In this document: positions 42,862 to 52,241 of the stretch, one piece after another | Layout of the letters: every line of letters begins with the position of its first letter | Position numbering within the stretch: position 1 is the first letter of the stretch | Source: Leucobacter sp. OLIS6 | GTDB lineage: Bacteria > Actinomycetota > Actinomycetes > Actinomycetales > Microbacteriaceae | Length of the DNA: 64,000 nt | Assembly (NCBI RefSeq): GCF_002752355.1 | Contig: NZ_MRAV01000001.1 | Span: 124,001 to 188,000 of the forward strand | Reading direction: 5' to 3' | Notes under the pieces: generated by a model | Databases searched by the model: none | What the model was told of the DNA's origin: nothing | Seen by the model: the letters and a program-made list of their open reading frames with translations, nothing else | Translations under genes and position numbers: made by a program

Positions 42862-43644
42862 TCAGGCCCCGACGAGCTCTGCACTCCGGGTGTTGTTCGT
42901 CGCATCGACATCGCCGGGCAGATCCAAGATGGTGGAGGTGATGCTTCCGCTGTAGCTGGGATCGATGTCTGCGGCAATCGTCGCGGGGGCGTCGCCGGGC
43001 TTGAGCGCCTGTTTGGTCCGACACGTCACCACGAGGGTCTCCGTGAAGGCTCCCCCCGTGTTCAGCGTCGTGGGCAGCGGCGACGGATCGCAGGTGAGAC
43101 GGGGGTCCACCGTCCAGGTCGCGGTTCCCACGCCGCCCCCGTACACGTTGTTCTTGATCGTGAACTCGACGACCGACCCCGCAGGCACGGCGGCGGTCGA
43201 AGCAGCGCTCGGGCCGAATGAACCGGTGTACGTGATCGACTGCACGCCGAGGTCGTCAACCGAATTGGTCAGGTCCGCCGTCACCTCGCCGTCGAGCACG
43301 GTCGGCTTCGGCGTCGGCGTCGGCTCCGGTGTGGGCTGGGGCGTCGGCTCCGGCGTCGGCGCGGGTGTGGGTGCGGGCGTCGGCTCCGGCGTCGGTGCAG
43401 GCGTCGGTGCTGCTGTCTGAACCTTTGCCGGGGGACAGGGGGAAGCCGCAACCGCCGGCTGGGAGGCAAGGCCCGTCAAGGTCGCCGCGCCGACCAGAAT
43501 CGCGGTCAGTACGAGAGCTCCCTGAACGGCGCGCGGTGCCCTTCTGCGCAACACCAATGCCGTGCCGAGCACGAGGGCTGCAGCCCCCGCGATCAGAAGA
43601 AAGAGATTCGGTTCGCTCCCCGTCTCCGCCAGTACACAGTCCAT
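42862..43644 (-). CDS. Surface-type protein with N-terminal LAETG segment and Pro-Thr stalk
   Basis: A 260-residue protein. Its N-terminus reads DCVLAETG (LAETG residues 5-9), then a hydrophobic helix (about 14-32), RRRAPR, a second hydrophobic helix (about 41-60) and an AVAAS signal-peptidase-like site. A Pro-Thr-rich stalk (about 78-115) and a beta-rich domain with several aspartates follow; the late part resembles DUF11/CARDB-like repeats. LAxTG plus helix plus arginines is normally a C-terminal sortase signal; here it is at the front. The protein at 58207 has the same arrangement, so it is a real module. Confidence 0.75.
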   Translation of the reverse strand: MDCVLAETGSEPNLFLLIAGAAALVLGTALVLRRRAPRAVQGALVLTAILVGAATLTGLASQPAVAASPCPPAKVQTAAPTPAPTPEPTPAPTPAPTPEPTPQPTPEPTPTPKPTVLDGEVTADLTNSVDDLGVQSITYTGSFGPSAASTAAVPAGSVVEFTIKNNVYGGGVGTATWTVDPRLTCDPSPLPTTLNTGGAFTETLVVTCRTKQALKPGDAPATIAADIDPSYSGSITSTILDLPGDVDATNNTRSAELVGA

Positions 43645-43969
43645 ACGACACGCTCCTCCAGGAACAGATTTTCAAGAGAAAGAGTTGGTCCCATGCTGAC
43701 GAGCATCATGCGACCCGCCGCGGGCAGCGGCACCCAGCAGAGGTACTCGTCGAAGTGACCTCTGGCAGGACCGACTTGTCGCACCGGGCGGTGGGTTCGT
43801 TCATTCTCCCCAGACGGATGACCCGTCGCGCCTTGCGTTCGAGAGCAAGGAGCGCCTCATTATTTCATTCATCCTGGTCGACGGTGTCGCGCCGAGCGCA
43901 AGCCGACTTCAGCGGGGCGTTCTTCCAACCGCGTGACGCGTTGGCCGATCGAATCTGCAGTCCCGATAC

Positions 43970-44047
43970 AGCAGAAGACCCCCGCCGAAGCGGGGGTCTC
44001 TGGCCCTGGTGAGGAGTGGGCCCGGCGGGGCTCGAACCCGCGACCCG
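43970..44047. repeat. Direct repeat copy 1 (attachment-site half with tRNA-Lys 3' fragment)
   Basis: This 78-bp segment differs at one base from 51024-51101. It contains a hairpin (ACCCCCGC, CGAA, GCGGGGGT at 43978-43997) and the last 31 bases of tRNA-Lys (44017-44047), after which the match stops. It marks one end of an element integrated at the tRNA 3' end. It is not a functional tRNA. Confidence 0.85.
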
Positions 44048-44222
44048 ATCCGCGGACTATGGGTTCGCTCTTTCGTGGTTCGACGAACCAGCCAGTGGGG
44101 TGATCCACGTCGACTGCAGCGGGCCGGTCTTTAGATACTTGGCAAGCCAACCGCGTCCAGAAGCGGCTATTTGAAACAATGCGCTGAGGCGCGGAACCTG
44201 TACCTTTCGCGTTTTCAGCAGG

Positions 44223-44686
44223 AGTGTCATGGGCCACGCTACCCGCGCTCGCGGCCCTCCGCCGCCTCGAGCAGCACGGCGCGGAAGTACTTGAGAGACC
44301 GTGCCGATGCTGCTCGCGAGGCGCGAGGCGCGAGGCGCGAGACCGACACCGCGCGCGACGTAGCCGGGCTCATCGCCGCCCGCCCGCAGCGCCACTACGA
44401 GATCGCCGACGACGCCCGCAAACTCAAGGCGCAGCCCGAGGCTCCGAGGGGGACCTGATCGCGGGCCTCATCGAGCCCGCGCCGTCGTTCGACGACCCCG
44501 GTCCGCGAGGCCGACTGGCGGCGCCGCGCGGACACGGTCGCCTGCTACCGCGACCAGTACGGCGTCGACACGGACGACGCGCTCGGCCGCGAGCACACCT
44601 ACGCACGGAACCGGGAACGCGACCGGCACATCGCGGCGGCGGCGGACTCAGGCCACACGGAGCCCACCTTCGAACATCAGTAGACG
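44223..44686 (+). pseudogene. Decayed conjugative relaxase-like remnant
   Basis: Pieces in shifted plus-strand frames resemble the C-terminal part of actinobacterial MobF/TrwC-type relaxases: GLIAARPQRHYEIADDARKL (about 44364-44430) and EADWRRRADTVACYRDQYGV with DALGREHTY (about 44500-44610), ending at a stop at 44684. No start or intact frame joins them. It indicates that the surrounding segment derives from a mobilisable element. Confidence 0.5.
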
Positions 44687-44888
44687 GCGACCCATCGACC
44701 CAAACCTGTCACTGGCCCACGTTCTCGTCGTAAGCAGCGGTGCCCCGCCCTCCCCGAAGAGCGGGCGCGGAGCACCATTGGCTGCGGAGCCTGTCAGCGC
44801 GTCGTCTGCGGCCCACTACACAGGATCTTCAACCGCTGATGCTCGGTAGCCCGAGTCGAAGCCGACTTGCGCGGTGCTGCGTCAGGGG

Positions 44889-45731
44889 TCAGAGTGCGAG
44901 CAGGCGATCGGCGCGGGCAGATTCAACGCCGCCATGCCAGCCGGAGAGGGGCGGAGGGACGTCCGACCTCGGCCCGCCCGCCCACGCCGCGGCGACCTCC
45001 TGGCGGGAAACGAAGCGATCCCAGCTCGCCGCATTCTCGCTCGGCAGCACGCCGAACTCCGCGAGACCGATCAGGATCCCGTAGCGCTGGAACTTGTCCG
45101 TTCCGGGGAGGATCTTCGCCCGGGCGACCGCCTTCTCGAGACCCCCCGCGCTCATGCCTCCGGGCTGCGCTTCAATCACGGCGAACAGTGCGCTCAGGCG
45201 CTCCCGGTCTTCCGCGGTCGGCGTCGGCAGGCCTTCGGCGACGGCAGTCTCGAGATCGGCAAGGTAGAGGTAGGGGCGCTCGTTCCAGGCCCAGCCCAGC
45301 GCCAAGCGCAACAGCACCTCGGTGACGTCGATCGCCGGAGGGATTGTATCGAGCCCGCAGTCGGGCAGGTCGTCCTTCTGGATGGGGGCGCCCGAGAGAT
45401 AACGGGCCCACGCGAAGGAGATCAGGGGCTGTCGACCGCGCGGCGTACTGCCGAGGCCCGCAACGAAAGCTCGGAGCACATCGTCCTCGTCGAGGGCGGA
45501 CACCGCGTCGATCGACCTCCGAAACACCTCCATCGGGGTGAACCGCTCTGTCTCGCGCACCGGCCATCCGAAGTTCTCAGCTTCGGCTATCGTGGCTGCA
45601 TCGCGAATCGGCTCTGCGCCGGCGACACCTCCCGTCCGCGTGAACCGATACCCGTAAACGCGCATGAGTGCTTCGAGCTCGGCGCCTCGCGGGATCCGTC
45701 GAGGGGCCGACAAGAGGTCATCGTTCGTCAA
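44889..45731 (-). CDS. Hypothetical protein of the tRNA-Lys element
   Basis: A 280-residue soluble, mostly helical protein that I do not recognise. TTG 45731 is taken as start because GAGGGACGAG lies just before it; the open frame extends further upstream without a good site. Features: a basic-acidic N-terminus, FSWARYLSG-like middle (ISFAWARYLSGAPIQ), LALGWAWNERPYLYLADLETAVAEG and a Trp-rich end. No membrane segments. It lies inside the repeat-bounded island, so it is probably accessory. Confidence 0.6.
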   Translation of the reverse strand: MTNDDLLSAPRRIPRGAELEALMRVYGYRFTRTGGVAGAEPIRDAATIAEAENFGWPVRETERFTPMEVFRRSIDAVSALDEDDVLRAFVAGLGSTPRGRQPLISFAWARYLSGAPIQKDDLPDCGLDTIPPAIDVTEVLLRLALGWAWNERPYLYLADLETAVAEGLPTPTAEDRERLSALFAVIEAQPGGMSAGGLEKAVARAKILPGTDKFQRYGILIGLAEFGVLPSENAASWDRFVSRQEVAAAWAGGPRSDVPPPLSGWHGGVESARADRLLAL

Positions 45732-46319
45732 TACTCGTCCCTCGAGGTTCTCGTCAGGACATCGCGGAGGGCTACTACTGCGCGAGTCACACCCGCCATT
45801 CCGACTCTCCTGATATCGCCTTCGTACTCCTCTGCAGGAGTCTAATAGGCGAGCATCGAAAGGGACCGGTGCTCGGTCCGTGCGCCAGCGACGCTGCAGC
45901 GGGCAGCGTACTTCGAGGTAGGCCATACCCGACAGAAGATCTCCGCCGAAACGGGGCTCTCTGGCGCTGTTGTGGAGTGGGCCAGTCGGGGGCCAGCACA
46001 ACGCGCTCGGCCTCGCGGAAGCCTACGCCCCGAGGCCGGGCATCCGTTCAACGCCACTGCGGCCCAGTAATGCGGTGAGGTAGCCCTTCGTGCACACGCT
46101 GCGACAGATTCGGCGCTCGAAGCTGTCTTGTACTCATGACGGGCGTTTCTGCTGCTCGAGACCCCCCTTCTCGGCGCGGCCCGTTGTTCTGCGTTGAGCG
46201 ATCACGTCGAACTGGGCGGCCGGCCAGCTACCATTCCCCCTTGGGTTGGCCGGCCGCCCTTCTTCTGCGTCGGAACCAAGGGGCGTAGGATTCGGGGACC
46301 TACATGGGGGTGGGGGCAC
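45732..46319. other. Non-coding stretch of the island
   Basis: About 590 bases between the unknown gene and the sigma-factor gene. I see no convincing gene. It holds a degenerate third copy of the att-type repeat (45931-45992) and, near its end, the promoter and G-rich ribosome site of the sigma-factor gene. The short convergent repeat CGGCCGGCCAG-like sequence around 46218-46256 could form a hairpin. Confidence 0.5.
45931..45992. repeat. Degenerate third copy of the att-type repeat
   Basis: The order GACAGAAGATCTCCGCCGAA, then CGGGGCTCTCTGGC, GTGGAGTGGGCC and GTCGGGGG follows the same order as in the 78-bp repeats at 43970 and 51024 but with many substitutions. It suggests an earlier integration junction inside the island. 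Confidence 0.6.
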
Positions 46320-47732
46320 ATGAGTGAGGCCGAGCTGGTCGTGCGAGCTAAGCAGGGGGATGCCGCATCCGCGGCGCAGATCCTCGGAGCACATTTGCCG
46401 TATTGGATGGGTGCTGCTCGAAAGATCATCTCCACGGATACTCGTAGTGCACGAGTCGGTGAAGTCATCTCAGACCCCGCAGACCTCGTGCAGCAAGCCG
46501 CAGTCAGCCTGTTAGAGGCTTGGGGCGATGGGCGCGGGCCGGATCGAAACGTGCGCTCCTATGTCTCGGCGATCATGCGCAATAGCTACGCGAACAGCCT
46601 CAGGTCGCCGCGGGCGCGCGAGCAGTTGCTTGACGAGGACCAAGTTGACTCGCGATTTCTCGTCGAGGATGACCTCCGGCTGATCGATATCGCGGCCGAG
46701 ACCGATGCGGTGCGGCGCGCCTTTAGCAAGCTGAACCAGGACTACCAGAAGGTTCTACAGCGGGTGGTCGTAGAAGGGCGCAAGCCAGCGCAGCTCGTGG
46801 AGGAGCTCGAGCGTCCGGCTCCCGCGATCTCAAACCTACTTGCCCGAGCCAAGGCCGCGTTGTCTCGGCAACTCCTGGTCGAATATCTCACGAGCGGGGG
46901 AGAGGAGTGCGAGCAGAATGCGAACGCACTCCCCGCACGCGTTCACGAACAAGTCGGTGCGCACTCAAGGACCGATCGAGGCTTGGCTCATGTATTCGAC
47001 TGCGAACGATGTCAGCGCAACTGGAAACGATTTGCCGCGATTTCCGGGACTCTCGGAGTCACCCCGCTCCTCCTCGTGACCGGCCTCATGGATGGCGGAG
47101 CGCCTGCATACGCTGCTGCCGACGGCTCTCAGCCGGAGCATGCGAACGCCGCACGTCCGATGGGCGCCACGGAGGGCAGCGAGAGTCCGAATCTGCGTGC
47201 TGGGTCGAGCAGGCGCATGCGTGCAACACCGAATAGCGGCCGGGTTGCGGCGACGCTCGCCTCCCGAAGCGTATTCGCCGTGGGGGCGGTCTTGCTCGGT
47301 GCCGCCGTAGTCGCAGGACTCGGTTACGTCGGCCGAGTTGCTTCGCATCAGGGAGAGCGTGTCGTGTACGAAGGCTCCCTTGCAGACGAGAACTCTTCTG
47401 ATGCGAGCTTCGAAGTTCATCTGGGACTCAACGACCGCGGTGCACTGCGCACCATCCGAGCGGACTTTGAGGCCAAGGACATCGAAGACTGGCAGCTGGA
47501 GGAGATCACGCTCAGTCTCGATCGGGGCACCGAACTTCGTGAGGCATCCAACGGACTCGTCTGCGAAGAGTCCGCCTCCGAGGTTGTGTGCCGGCCTTCG
47601 GCGACGACCGTTCTTGGGGAGGGGTTCGTGTTCACCGTTAACGACCGTCGTCCAGGTGGCACATTCACACTCGATCTACGTGCTCGCACCTCAACTGAGC
47701 GATCCAGCGGTAAGGCCGAGGCTCGCTGGTAA
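46320..47732 (+). CDS. Sigma-70-like factor fused to zinc-finger, membrane and external domains
   Basis: A 470-residue protein. Residues 1-190 look like an ECF-type sigma factor: DLVQQAAVSLLEAWGDG with RSYVSAIMRNSYANSLRS as region 2, and LNQDYQKVLQRVVVEGRKPAQLVEE as region 4. Around residues 220-245 an H...DCERCQRNW motif resembles the zinc anti-sigma domain. A single membrane helix (SVFAVGAVLLGAAVVAGLGYV, about 325-345) leads to an external C-terminal domain. Sigma and anti-sigma functions in one membrane-bound chain would need proteolysis or a conformational signal. It precedes the large surface-protein gene by 109 bases. GC content is lower than in the flanks. Confidence 0.75.
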   Translation: MSEAELVVRAKQGDAASAAQILGAHLPYWMGAARKIISTDTRSARVGEVISDPADLVQQAAVSLLEAWGDGRGPDRNVRSYVSAIMRNSYANSLRSPRAREQLLDEDQVDSRFLVEDDLRLIDIAAETDAVRRAFSKLNQDYQKVLQRVVVEGRKPAQLVEELERPAPAISNLLARAKAALSRQLLVEYLTSGGEECEQNANALPARVHEQVGAHSRTDRGLAHVFDCERCQRNWKRFAAISGTLGVTPLLLVTGLMDGGAPAYAAADGSQPEHANAARPMGATEGSESPNLRAGSSRRMRATPNSGRVAATLASRSVFAVGAVLLGAAVVAGLGYVGRVASHQGERVVYEGSLADENSSDASFEVHLGLNDRGALRTIRADFEAKDIEDWQLEEITLSLDRGTELREASNGLVCEESASEVVCRPSATTVLGEGFVFTVNDRRPGGTFTLDLRARTSTERSSGKAEARW

Positions 47733-47841
47733 CCGGATCGCGACAGATTCGTAACCTTCGCGTGTCCTGGTAAGGGGCCCCTCATGCGATGATCCATACC
47801 ATCCGTGCGGGATGCAATGCAAATCACTCAATGGGAGAAGT

Positions 47842-50055
47842 ATGTTTAAACCATATCGGCGAACCATCGCTGCCGCAAGTATTGCGGTCGCGATGGTCTT
47901 CGGGGGCGCCGCGGCAGCCAGCGCAGTTCCAAACCCGGACAGCGGGCCAGTGACCGGCGGAACCCTTGTCAGCGTTGACGAACCTCGTGTGACCTTCACT
48001 CAAATCAGCACTGGGCGAGACCACTCCGTTGGAATCGCCTCAGACGGCAACACCTACTCGTGGGGCTCGAATGACAACGGACAGCTTGGCATCGGAACAA
48101 GTGGCCCGGCGAAGCTGACTCCTGTCCGAGTGAATGCGCCCGCGGGAGTCACTTTCACGCGGGTAAGCGCGGGGTTCCGTTCGTCGATGGCTCTCGGCTC
48201 CGACGGGAAACTCTACGCCTGGGGATACAACGGCAGCGGCGCACTGGGTGACGGGACCACCACAGATCGGTTCGCCCCCGTCCCGGTCCAAACTCCTGCC
48301 GGGGTGAGTATCACTGAGTTCAGCATGCGATCAAACGCCTCGATGGCGGTCGGTTCCGACGGGAAAACATACTCCTGGGGTGCCAATCTCAATGGCCAAC
48401 TGGGGGATGGAACCTTCAACAACCGCCCAACACCTGGCCTGGTGACAACGCCAGCCGGAGTAACCTTCACACGCCTCAGCGCGGGCGACGGGCACATGCT
48501 GGCTATCGGCTCTGACCAGAAGCTCTACGCCTGGGGAAGCAACGTGAATGGCGAGCTCGGCGATGGCACGGCGACGCTCCGCACGCTGCCAGTCGCAGTA
48601 CACACGCCTGCCGGAGTCACCTTCAGCCAGGTCAGCGCCGGATACGCCCAATCACACGCTATTGGGTCCGACGGAAACACCTACGGATGGGGCTCCAATC
48701 TCTTCGGGCAGCTCGGGGACGGGACGACGACAAACCGTTCGACACCCGTGACGGTTCAGCTTCCCACGGGCGTCACCTTCACGAGCGTCGTATCGAGCGA
48801 CTACGACAGTGCCGCAATCGGTTCCGATGGTCACACTTACACCTGGGGGCAAAACTCCAACGGTCAGCTTGGCACCGGAACTACCACCCCGCGGACTGTT
48901 CCAGGGCAGGTGCAGGAACCGGCCGGAGTCACCTTTACCCAGATCGATGGAAACGGTAGCCGCTACCTCGCAGTTGGTTCTGATGGAAACGGGTACGGAT
49001 GGGGCTCAAACTCTGGTGCTTTGGGAAACGGTGGCCTCACCAACTCCCCGCTCCCCGTGATGGTGCTCATGGACGTGCAAATCACTGGAGTCACTTTCGA
49101 CGGTTTGGACGGAACTGGCCTCGTTGACAACGGAGACGGAACTTGGTCCGCGACCACACCGCCGCACGCCGCAGGTCCGGTCGACGTGGTGGTGTCCTGG
49201 ACGCTGAACGGCGTGGCGCAAACCCCGGTCACCTACGGGGATGGCTTCACCTATGAACCGCTGGCAGTCGCACCAACAATCACTGATCCCTCGGATCAGA
49301 CCGTGGCGGATGGCGCCACTGCAACGTTCGAGGTCAGCACTACGGGCACCCCGAATCCCACTGTTGTGTGGCAGGTCTCCCGAGACAACGGCGCAACCTG
49401 GGAATCGATCACCGCAGACCCTGACGCGACGGTCTCGAGCGACGGACTGAAGGTCACCGTCAAGGGCAGCCCGACGAATGACGGCTACCTGTACCGGGCG
49501 ACAGCGACCAATAGCGCTGGCAGTGCGACCAGTGCAGGGGCAAAGCTGACTGTTACCAAGACACCGCCGATTCAGGTGGCTCCAAAGATCACGAACCCGA
49601 AGGATCAGGTCGTCAAGAACGGGACTTCGGCAAAGTTCACTGTCCAGGCAACCGGTACTCCCACTCCGACAGTGAAGTGGCAGGTGTCTCGCGACGGTGG
49701 GCAGACCTGGGAAGCCGTGAGCGCTGACCCCACAGCGAAGCTCTCGAACGGCGGACTGACACTGACTGTCACGGGAAGCAAAGCCAACAATGGCTACCTG
49801 TATCGAGCGACGGCATCCAATAGCGTCGGCAGCGCCACGAGCGACGTCGCGAAACTCACGGTGACGCAGAAGGATGAGAACGGCGGCGAAACTCCGAAAC
49901 CGACCACGCCCCGGGAGACGAAAGTCGATAGCAGTCTCGCGATCACCGGTGCAGGCTCCGAGCAGGGACTGTTGTTCCTGAGCCTCTCCGCTCTGATTCT
50001 GGGTGGCGGTCTTGTCGTGACCAACCGTGTTCTGAAGAGGCGCCAGAAGCACTAG
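47842..50055 (+). CDS. RCC1-repeat/Ig-like surface protein with C-terminal LAITG sorting signal
   Basis: A 737-residue secreted protein starting at ATG 47842 after GGGAGAAG. Signal peptide to ASAVP (about residue 30). Seven RCC1-type repeats follow, each with a WGxNxxGxLGxGT core (about residues 70-430), then two Ig-like domains (each beginning P.ITDPSDQ/P.ITNPKDQ and containing VWQVSRD or VKWQVSRD). The end has SLAITG, a hydrophobic helix and RVLKRRQKH: a class E-like (LAxTG) sortase signal. It should be a cell-wall-anchored beta-propeller, perhaps for adhesion or binding. Lower GC and island position suggest transfer. Confidence 0.85.
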   Translation: MFKPYRRTIAAASIAVAMVFGGAAAASAVPNPDSGPVTGGTLVSVDEPRVTFTQISTGRDHSVGIASDGNTYSWGSNDNGQLGIGTSGPAKLTPVRVNAPAGVTFTRVSAGFRSSMALGSDGKLYAWGYNGSGALGDGTTTDRFAPVPVQTPAGVSITEFSMRSNASMAVGSDGKTYSWGANLNGQLGDGTFNNRPTPGLVTTPAGVTFTRLSAGDGHMLAIGSDQKLYAWGSNVNGELGDGTATLRTLPVAVHTPAGVTFSQVSAGYAQSHAIGSDGNTYGWGSNLFGQLGDGTTTNRSTPVTVQLPTGVTFTSVVSSDYDSAAIGSDGHTYTWGQNSNGQLGTGTTTPRTVPGQVQEPAGVTFTQIDGNGSRYLAVGSDGNGYGWGSNSGALGNGGLTNSPLPVMVLMDVQITGVTFDGLDGTGLVDNGDGTWSATTPPHAAGPVDVVVSWTLNGVAQTPVTYGDGFTYEPLAVAPTITDPSDQTVADGATATFEVSTTGTPNPTVVWQVSRDNGATWESITADPDATVSSDGLKVTVKGSPTNDGYLYRATATNSAGSATSAGAKLTVTKTPPIQVAPKITNPKDQVVKNGTSAKFTVQATGTPTPTVKWQVSRDGGQTWEAVSADPTAKLSNGGLTLTVTGSKANNGYLYRATASNSVGSATSDVAKLTVTQKDENGGETPKPTTPRETKVDSSLAITGAGSEQGLLFLSLSALILGGGLVVTNRVLKRRQKH

Positions 50056-50149
50056 AACAGGAAGTCCTTGCAGCAGGCCTTTTAGTCTGCGCATCCGGGC
50101 AGCAGTTGCGCCCCACGATGCCGTGCTCGGCAGCGTGGGGCGCAGTGCT

Positions 50150-50998
50150 CATTTCCGGCTGATCGCGAGAGTCTTGGCCCGAACGTAGCCGTATTCGAGG
50201 CATGCGGCCCCGAAGCCGGGACCTTGGTCTCAGCCATTTGGGCCTCCTGCTCCAGCTCACCGATCAGAGCCGCGAGGCGCGCCTGCTTCTCGTTCAGTTC
50301 GTCCTGCTTCGGCCAGCCCGCCTGCTCAAGCGCGCGCAGCTCGGTCACCTCCTGCTGGGTCGCATCGAGCTCGACCTGGTGCTCCGCGGTCCTCGCCGGG
50401 AGATCCCGCGTGGCCCGCTCGAACGGCAGGGGGAGCTGACGGGGCTTTCCGTCGAGCATTCGCGAGTACAGCATCTGTACCTGGAGCGCCTTGTGCGTGC
50501 TACCCGCGACGAATTCGACCAGCGGATCATCCGAGGCGAGCCGGTTCCAGAGCAGTGCCGCTTCCCACACGATGCCTGGGAGGCCACCTGGAGCGATCGC
50601 GGGTGCGGAACGTGTTGTGGGGGGCCGAGACCGTGCGAGCCGAACTGCTCGCGGGGGTGCACGACCGAGGTGCGGAGCGCCTGCCCGAGGTCCTTCTGCC
50701 CCGTCGATCTCGTCGCCTGCGCCCACGAGGGTGGCTGCGCCGAACCCTGGAACAGCTCCGCCCGGGTATCGGTGACGTGCGGAGCGCGACTCTGCGTTGC
50801 CTTGAAGGCGTGCTCAAGCATGTTCGCGTACGACTGCAGGAACAGGCCCTGGTCTCGATCGACCCGATCTGCAGCTGGGGCGTGCCAATGCCGGCCGAGT
50901 TTCTGCGTCTCGGGGCGGAGTTTCGCGGCCTCCAGGAGGCGTAGGTCGTCTGCGGTGATGGCCTTCGCTTCGCCGTTCCGGTTCTTCTGCTGGAACAT
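50150..50998 (-). pseudogene. Decayed mobile-element gene remnants
   Basis: Two minus-strand pieces in different frames look coding. One (about 50750-50980) contains AITADDLRLLEAAKLRPETQ and SYANMLEHAFKATQ. The other (about 50150-50610) contains GSTHKALQVQMLYSRMLDGK and a coiled-coil-like run ending IGELEQEAQ. They resemble parts of large plasmid/ICE helicase-type proteins, but the match is weak. Frameshifts and a missing start show decay. Confidence 0.35.
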
Positions 50999-51023
50999 GA
51001 GGTCTTCGCGGAGGCCTCGACCC

Positions 51024-51101
51024 AGCAGAAAACCCCCGCCGAAGCGGGGGTCTCTGGCCCTGGTGAGGAGTGGGCCCGGCGGGGCTCGAACCCGCGACCC
51101 G
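51024..51101. repeat. Direct repeat copy 2 (intact tRNA-Lys side)
   Basis: Identical to 43970-44047 except for one base. The leftmost part is a terminator hairpin for the tRNA (stem 51032-51039 with 51044-51051, then a T-run on the minus strand). The repeat ends inside the T-stem/anticodon-side of tRNA-Lys, as expected for tRNA 3'-end integration. Confidence 0.85.
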
Positions 51102-51143
51102 CGGATTAAAAGTCCGATGCTCTGCCAACTGAGCTACAGGCCC
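51071..51143 (-). tRNA. tRNA-Lys (anticodon TTT)
   Basis: A complete 73-base cloverleaf on the minus strand: acceptor stem GGGCCTG pairing with CGGGCCC, D-arm AGCTCAGTTGGCAGAGC, anticodon arm CGGACTTTTAATCCG with TTT, and T-loop GGTTCGAGCC. The 3' CCA is not encoded. Its 3' half is the integration site of the adjacent element. Confidence 0.95.
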
Positions 51144-51284
51144 GGAACCAACTTACCCGGTCGGGGCCGCCGAGTCATATCGGGTGCTGGCGCGACCGAT
51201 CTTGGCGTAGGGGGGGCGAGCGAGGGCATGTGGAGCGAAGTCAACCCCGTGTGGTTCCGCACGTTTGCGATCTACGCTTCGACC

Positions 51285-52241
51285 ATGCGTTTCATACCGG
51301 CCTCCAGCGATGACCCGCTCCTATCGGCCGATCGTGTGCACTGGTGCCGGCTGGTGAATCCGACCCGCGCCGAGCTCGACGCCGCACGCGAGCGGCATGG
51401 TCTGCACCCGCTCATCGTGGAGGACCTCCTCGGTGGACGCCAGCAGCCGAAAGCGGAGCGGTTCGATGGGCATCTGAGCCTCTTCGTCTGGGATGTGCAC
51501 CGGCGCGGACCCGGCCCGGCGACGACGGATGTCGACCTCGTTCTGATACTGACCGCGGATGTGCTGCTGATCGTGCAGCGCGGCGATGCCGAGGAGGTCC
51601 GGCCGCTCGATGCGCTCCTCGCAAAGGCGGGCCCGGTGCCGGTGGATTCTCCGATCTCGGCGGCCTATTGCGTCCTCGAGGCGGTCGTTCGGGACTTCGT
51701 GGATCTGGGGACTCGGGTAGAGACCGACCTCGATGAGCTCGAAGCCGAGGTCTTCGACAGCGAGGTCCGGGAGGACTATCGGAAGATCTATCGGCTCCGG
51801 CAGCAGATCGGGCGTATCGATCGGGCTGTTCGGGGGCTGTCGCACGTGCTGGACGAAGCCCATTCCGACATTCAGCGGGCGACCGCTCGTCAGCCCGAGC
51901 TCAGGCCCTACTTCCGCCATCTCGAGAACGATGCGCGCGGGGTCGCCGAGCTCACGGCCACCGAGTACGCCTCGCTCGACGCCATCGTCTCGAGTCACGA
52001 GAGCAATGTGGCGGCTCGACAGAACCAGGACATGCGCACGATTTCCGCGGTCGCGGCACTCCTTGCGATCCCGACCGTCATCGCCGGCATCTATGGCATG
52101 AATTTCAAGAATCTTCCCCTGGTGCAGTGGGAGGGCGGCTGGATCGTCATCGGAGTTCTGCTGGCCGTCGTCGACCTGGGTGCCTATCTGATGTTCCGTC
52201 GCCGTGGTTGGCTGGGACCCGAACGGCCATCGCAGGAGTAG
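51285..52241 (+). CDS. corA: CorA-family magnesium/divalent-cation channel
   Basis: A 318-residue protein with a large N-terminal cytosolic domain, a long helical part (SEVREDYRKIYRLRQQIGRIDRAV) and two C-terminal membrane helices. The YGMNF signature sits at the end of the first helix. CorA channels take up Mg2+, Co2+ or related ions. ATG 51285 gives the usual family length. The gene is just outside the island and transcribed away from tRNA-Lys. Confidence 0.92.
   Translation: MRFIPASSDDPLLSADRVHWCRLVNPTRAELDAARERHGLHPLIVEDLLGGRQQPKAERFDGHLSLFVWDVHRRGPGPATTDVDLVLILTADVLLIVQRGDAEEVRPLDALLAKAGPVPVDSPISAAYCVLEAVVRDFVDLGTRVETDLDELEAEVFDSEVREDYRKIYRLRQQIGRIDRAVRGLSHVLDEAHSDIQRATARQPELRPYFRHLENDARGVAELTATEYASLDAIVSSHESNVAARQNQDMRTISAVAALLAIPTVIAGIYGMNFKNLPLVQWEGGWIVIGVLLAVVDLGAYLMFRRRGWLGPERPSQE

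Noticed and set aside
43593..43784. A small minus-strand gene upstream of the 42862-43644 gene
   Set aside because: It overlaps the start of the LAETG protein, has no ribosome site and no recognisable features.
44017..44047. A second tRNA gene
   Set aside because: Only the last 31 bases of tRNA-Lys are present; the anticodon and D arms are missing, so it is an attachment-site fragment.
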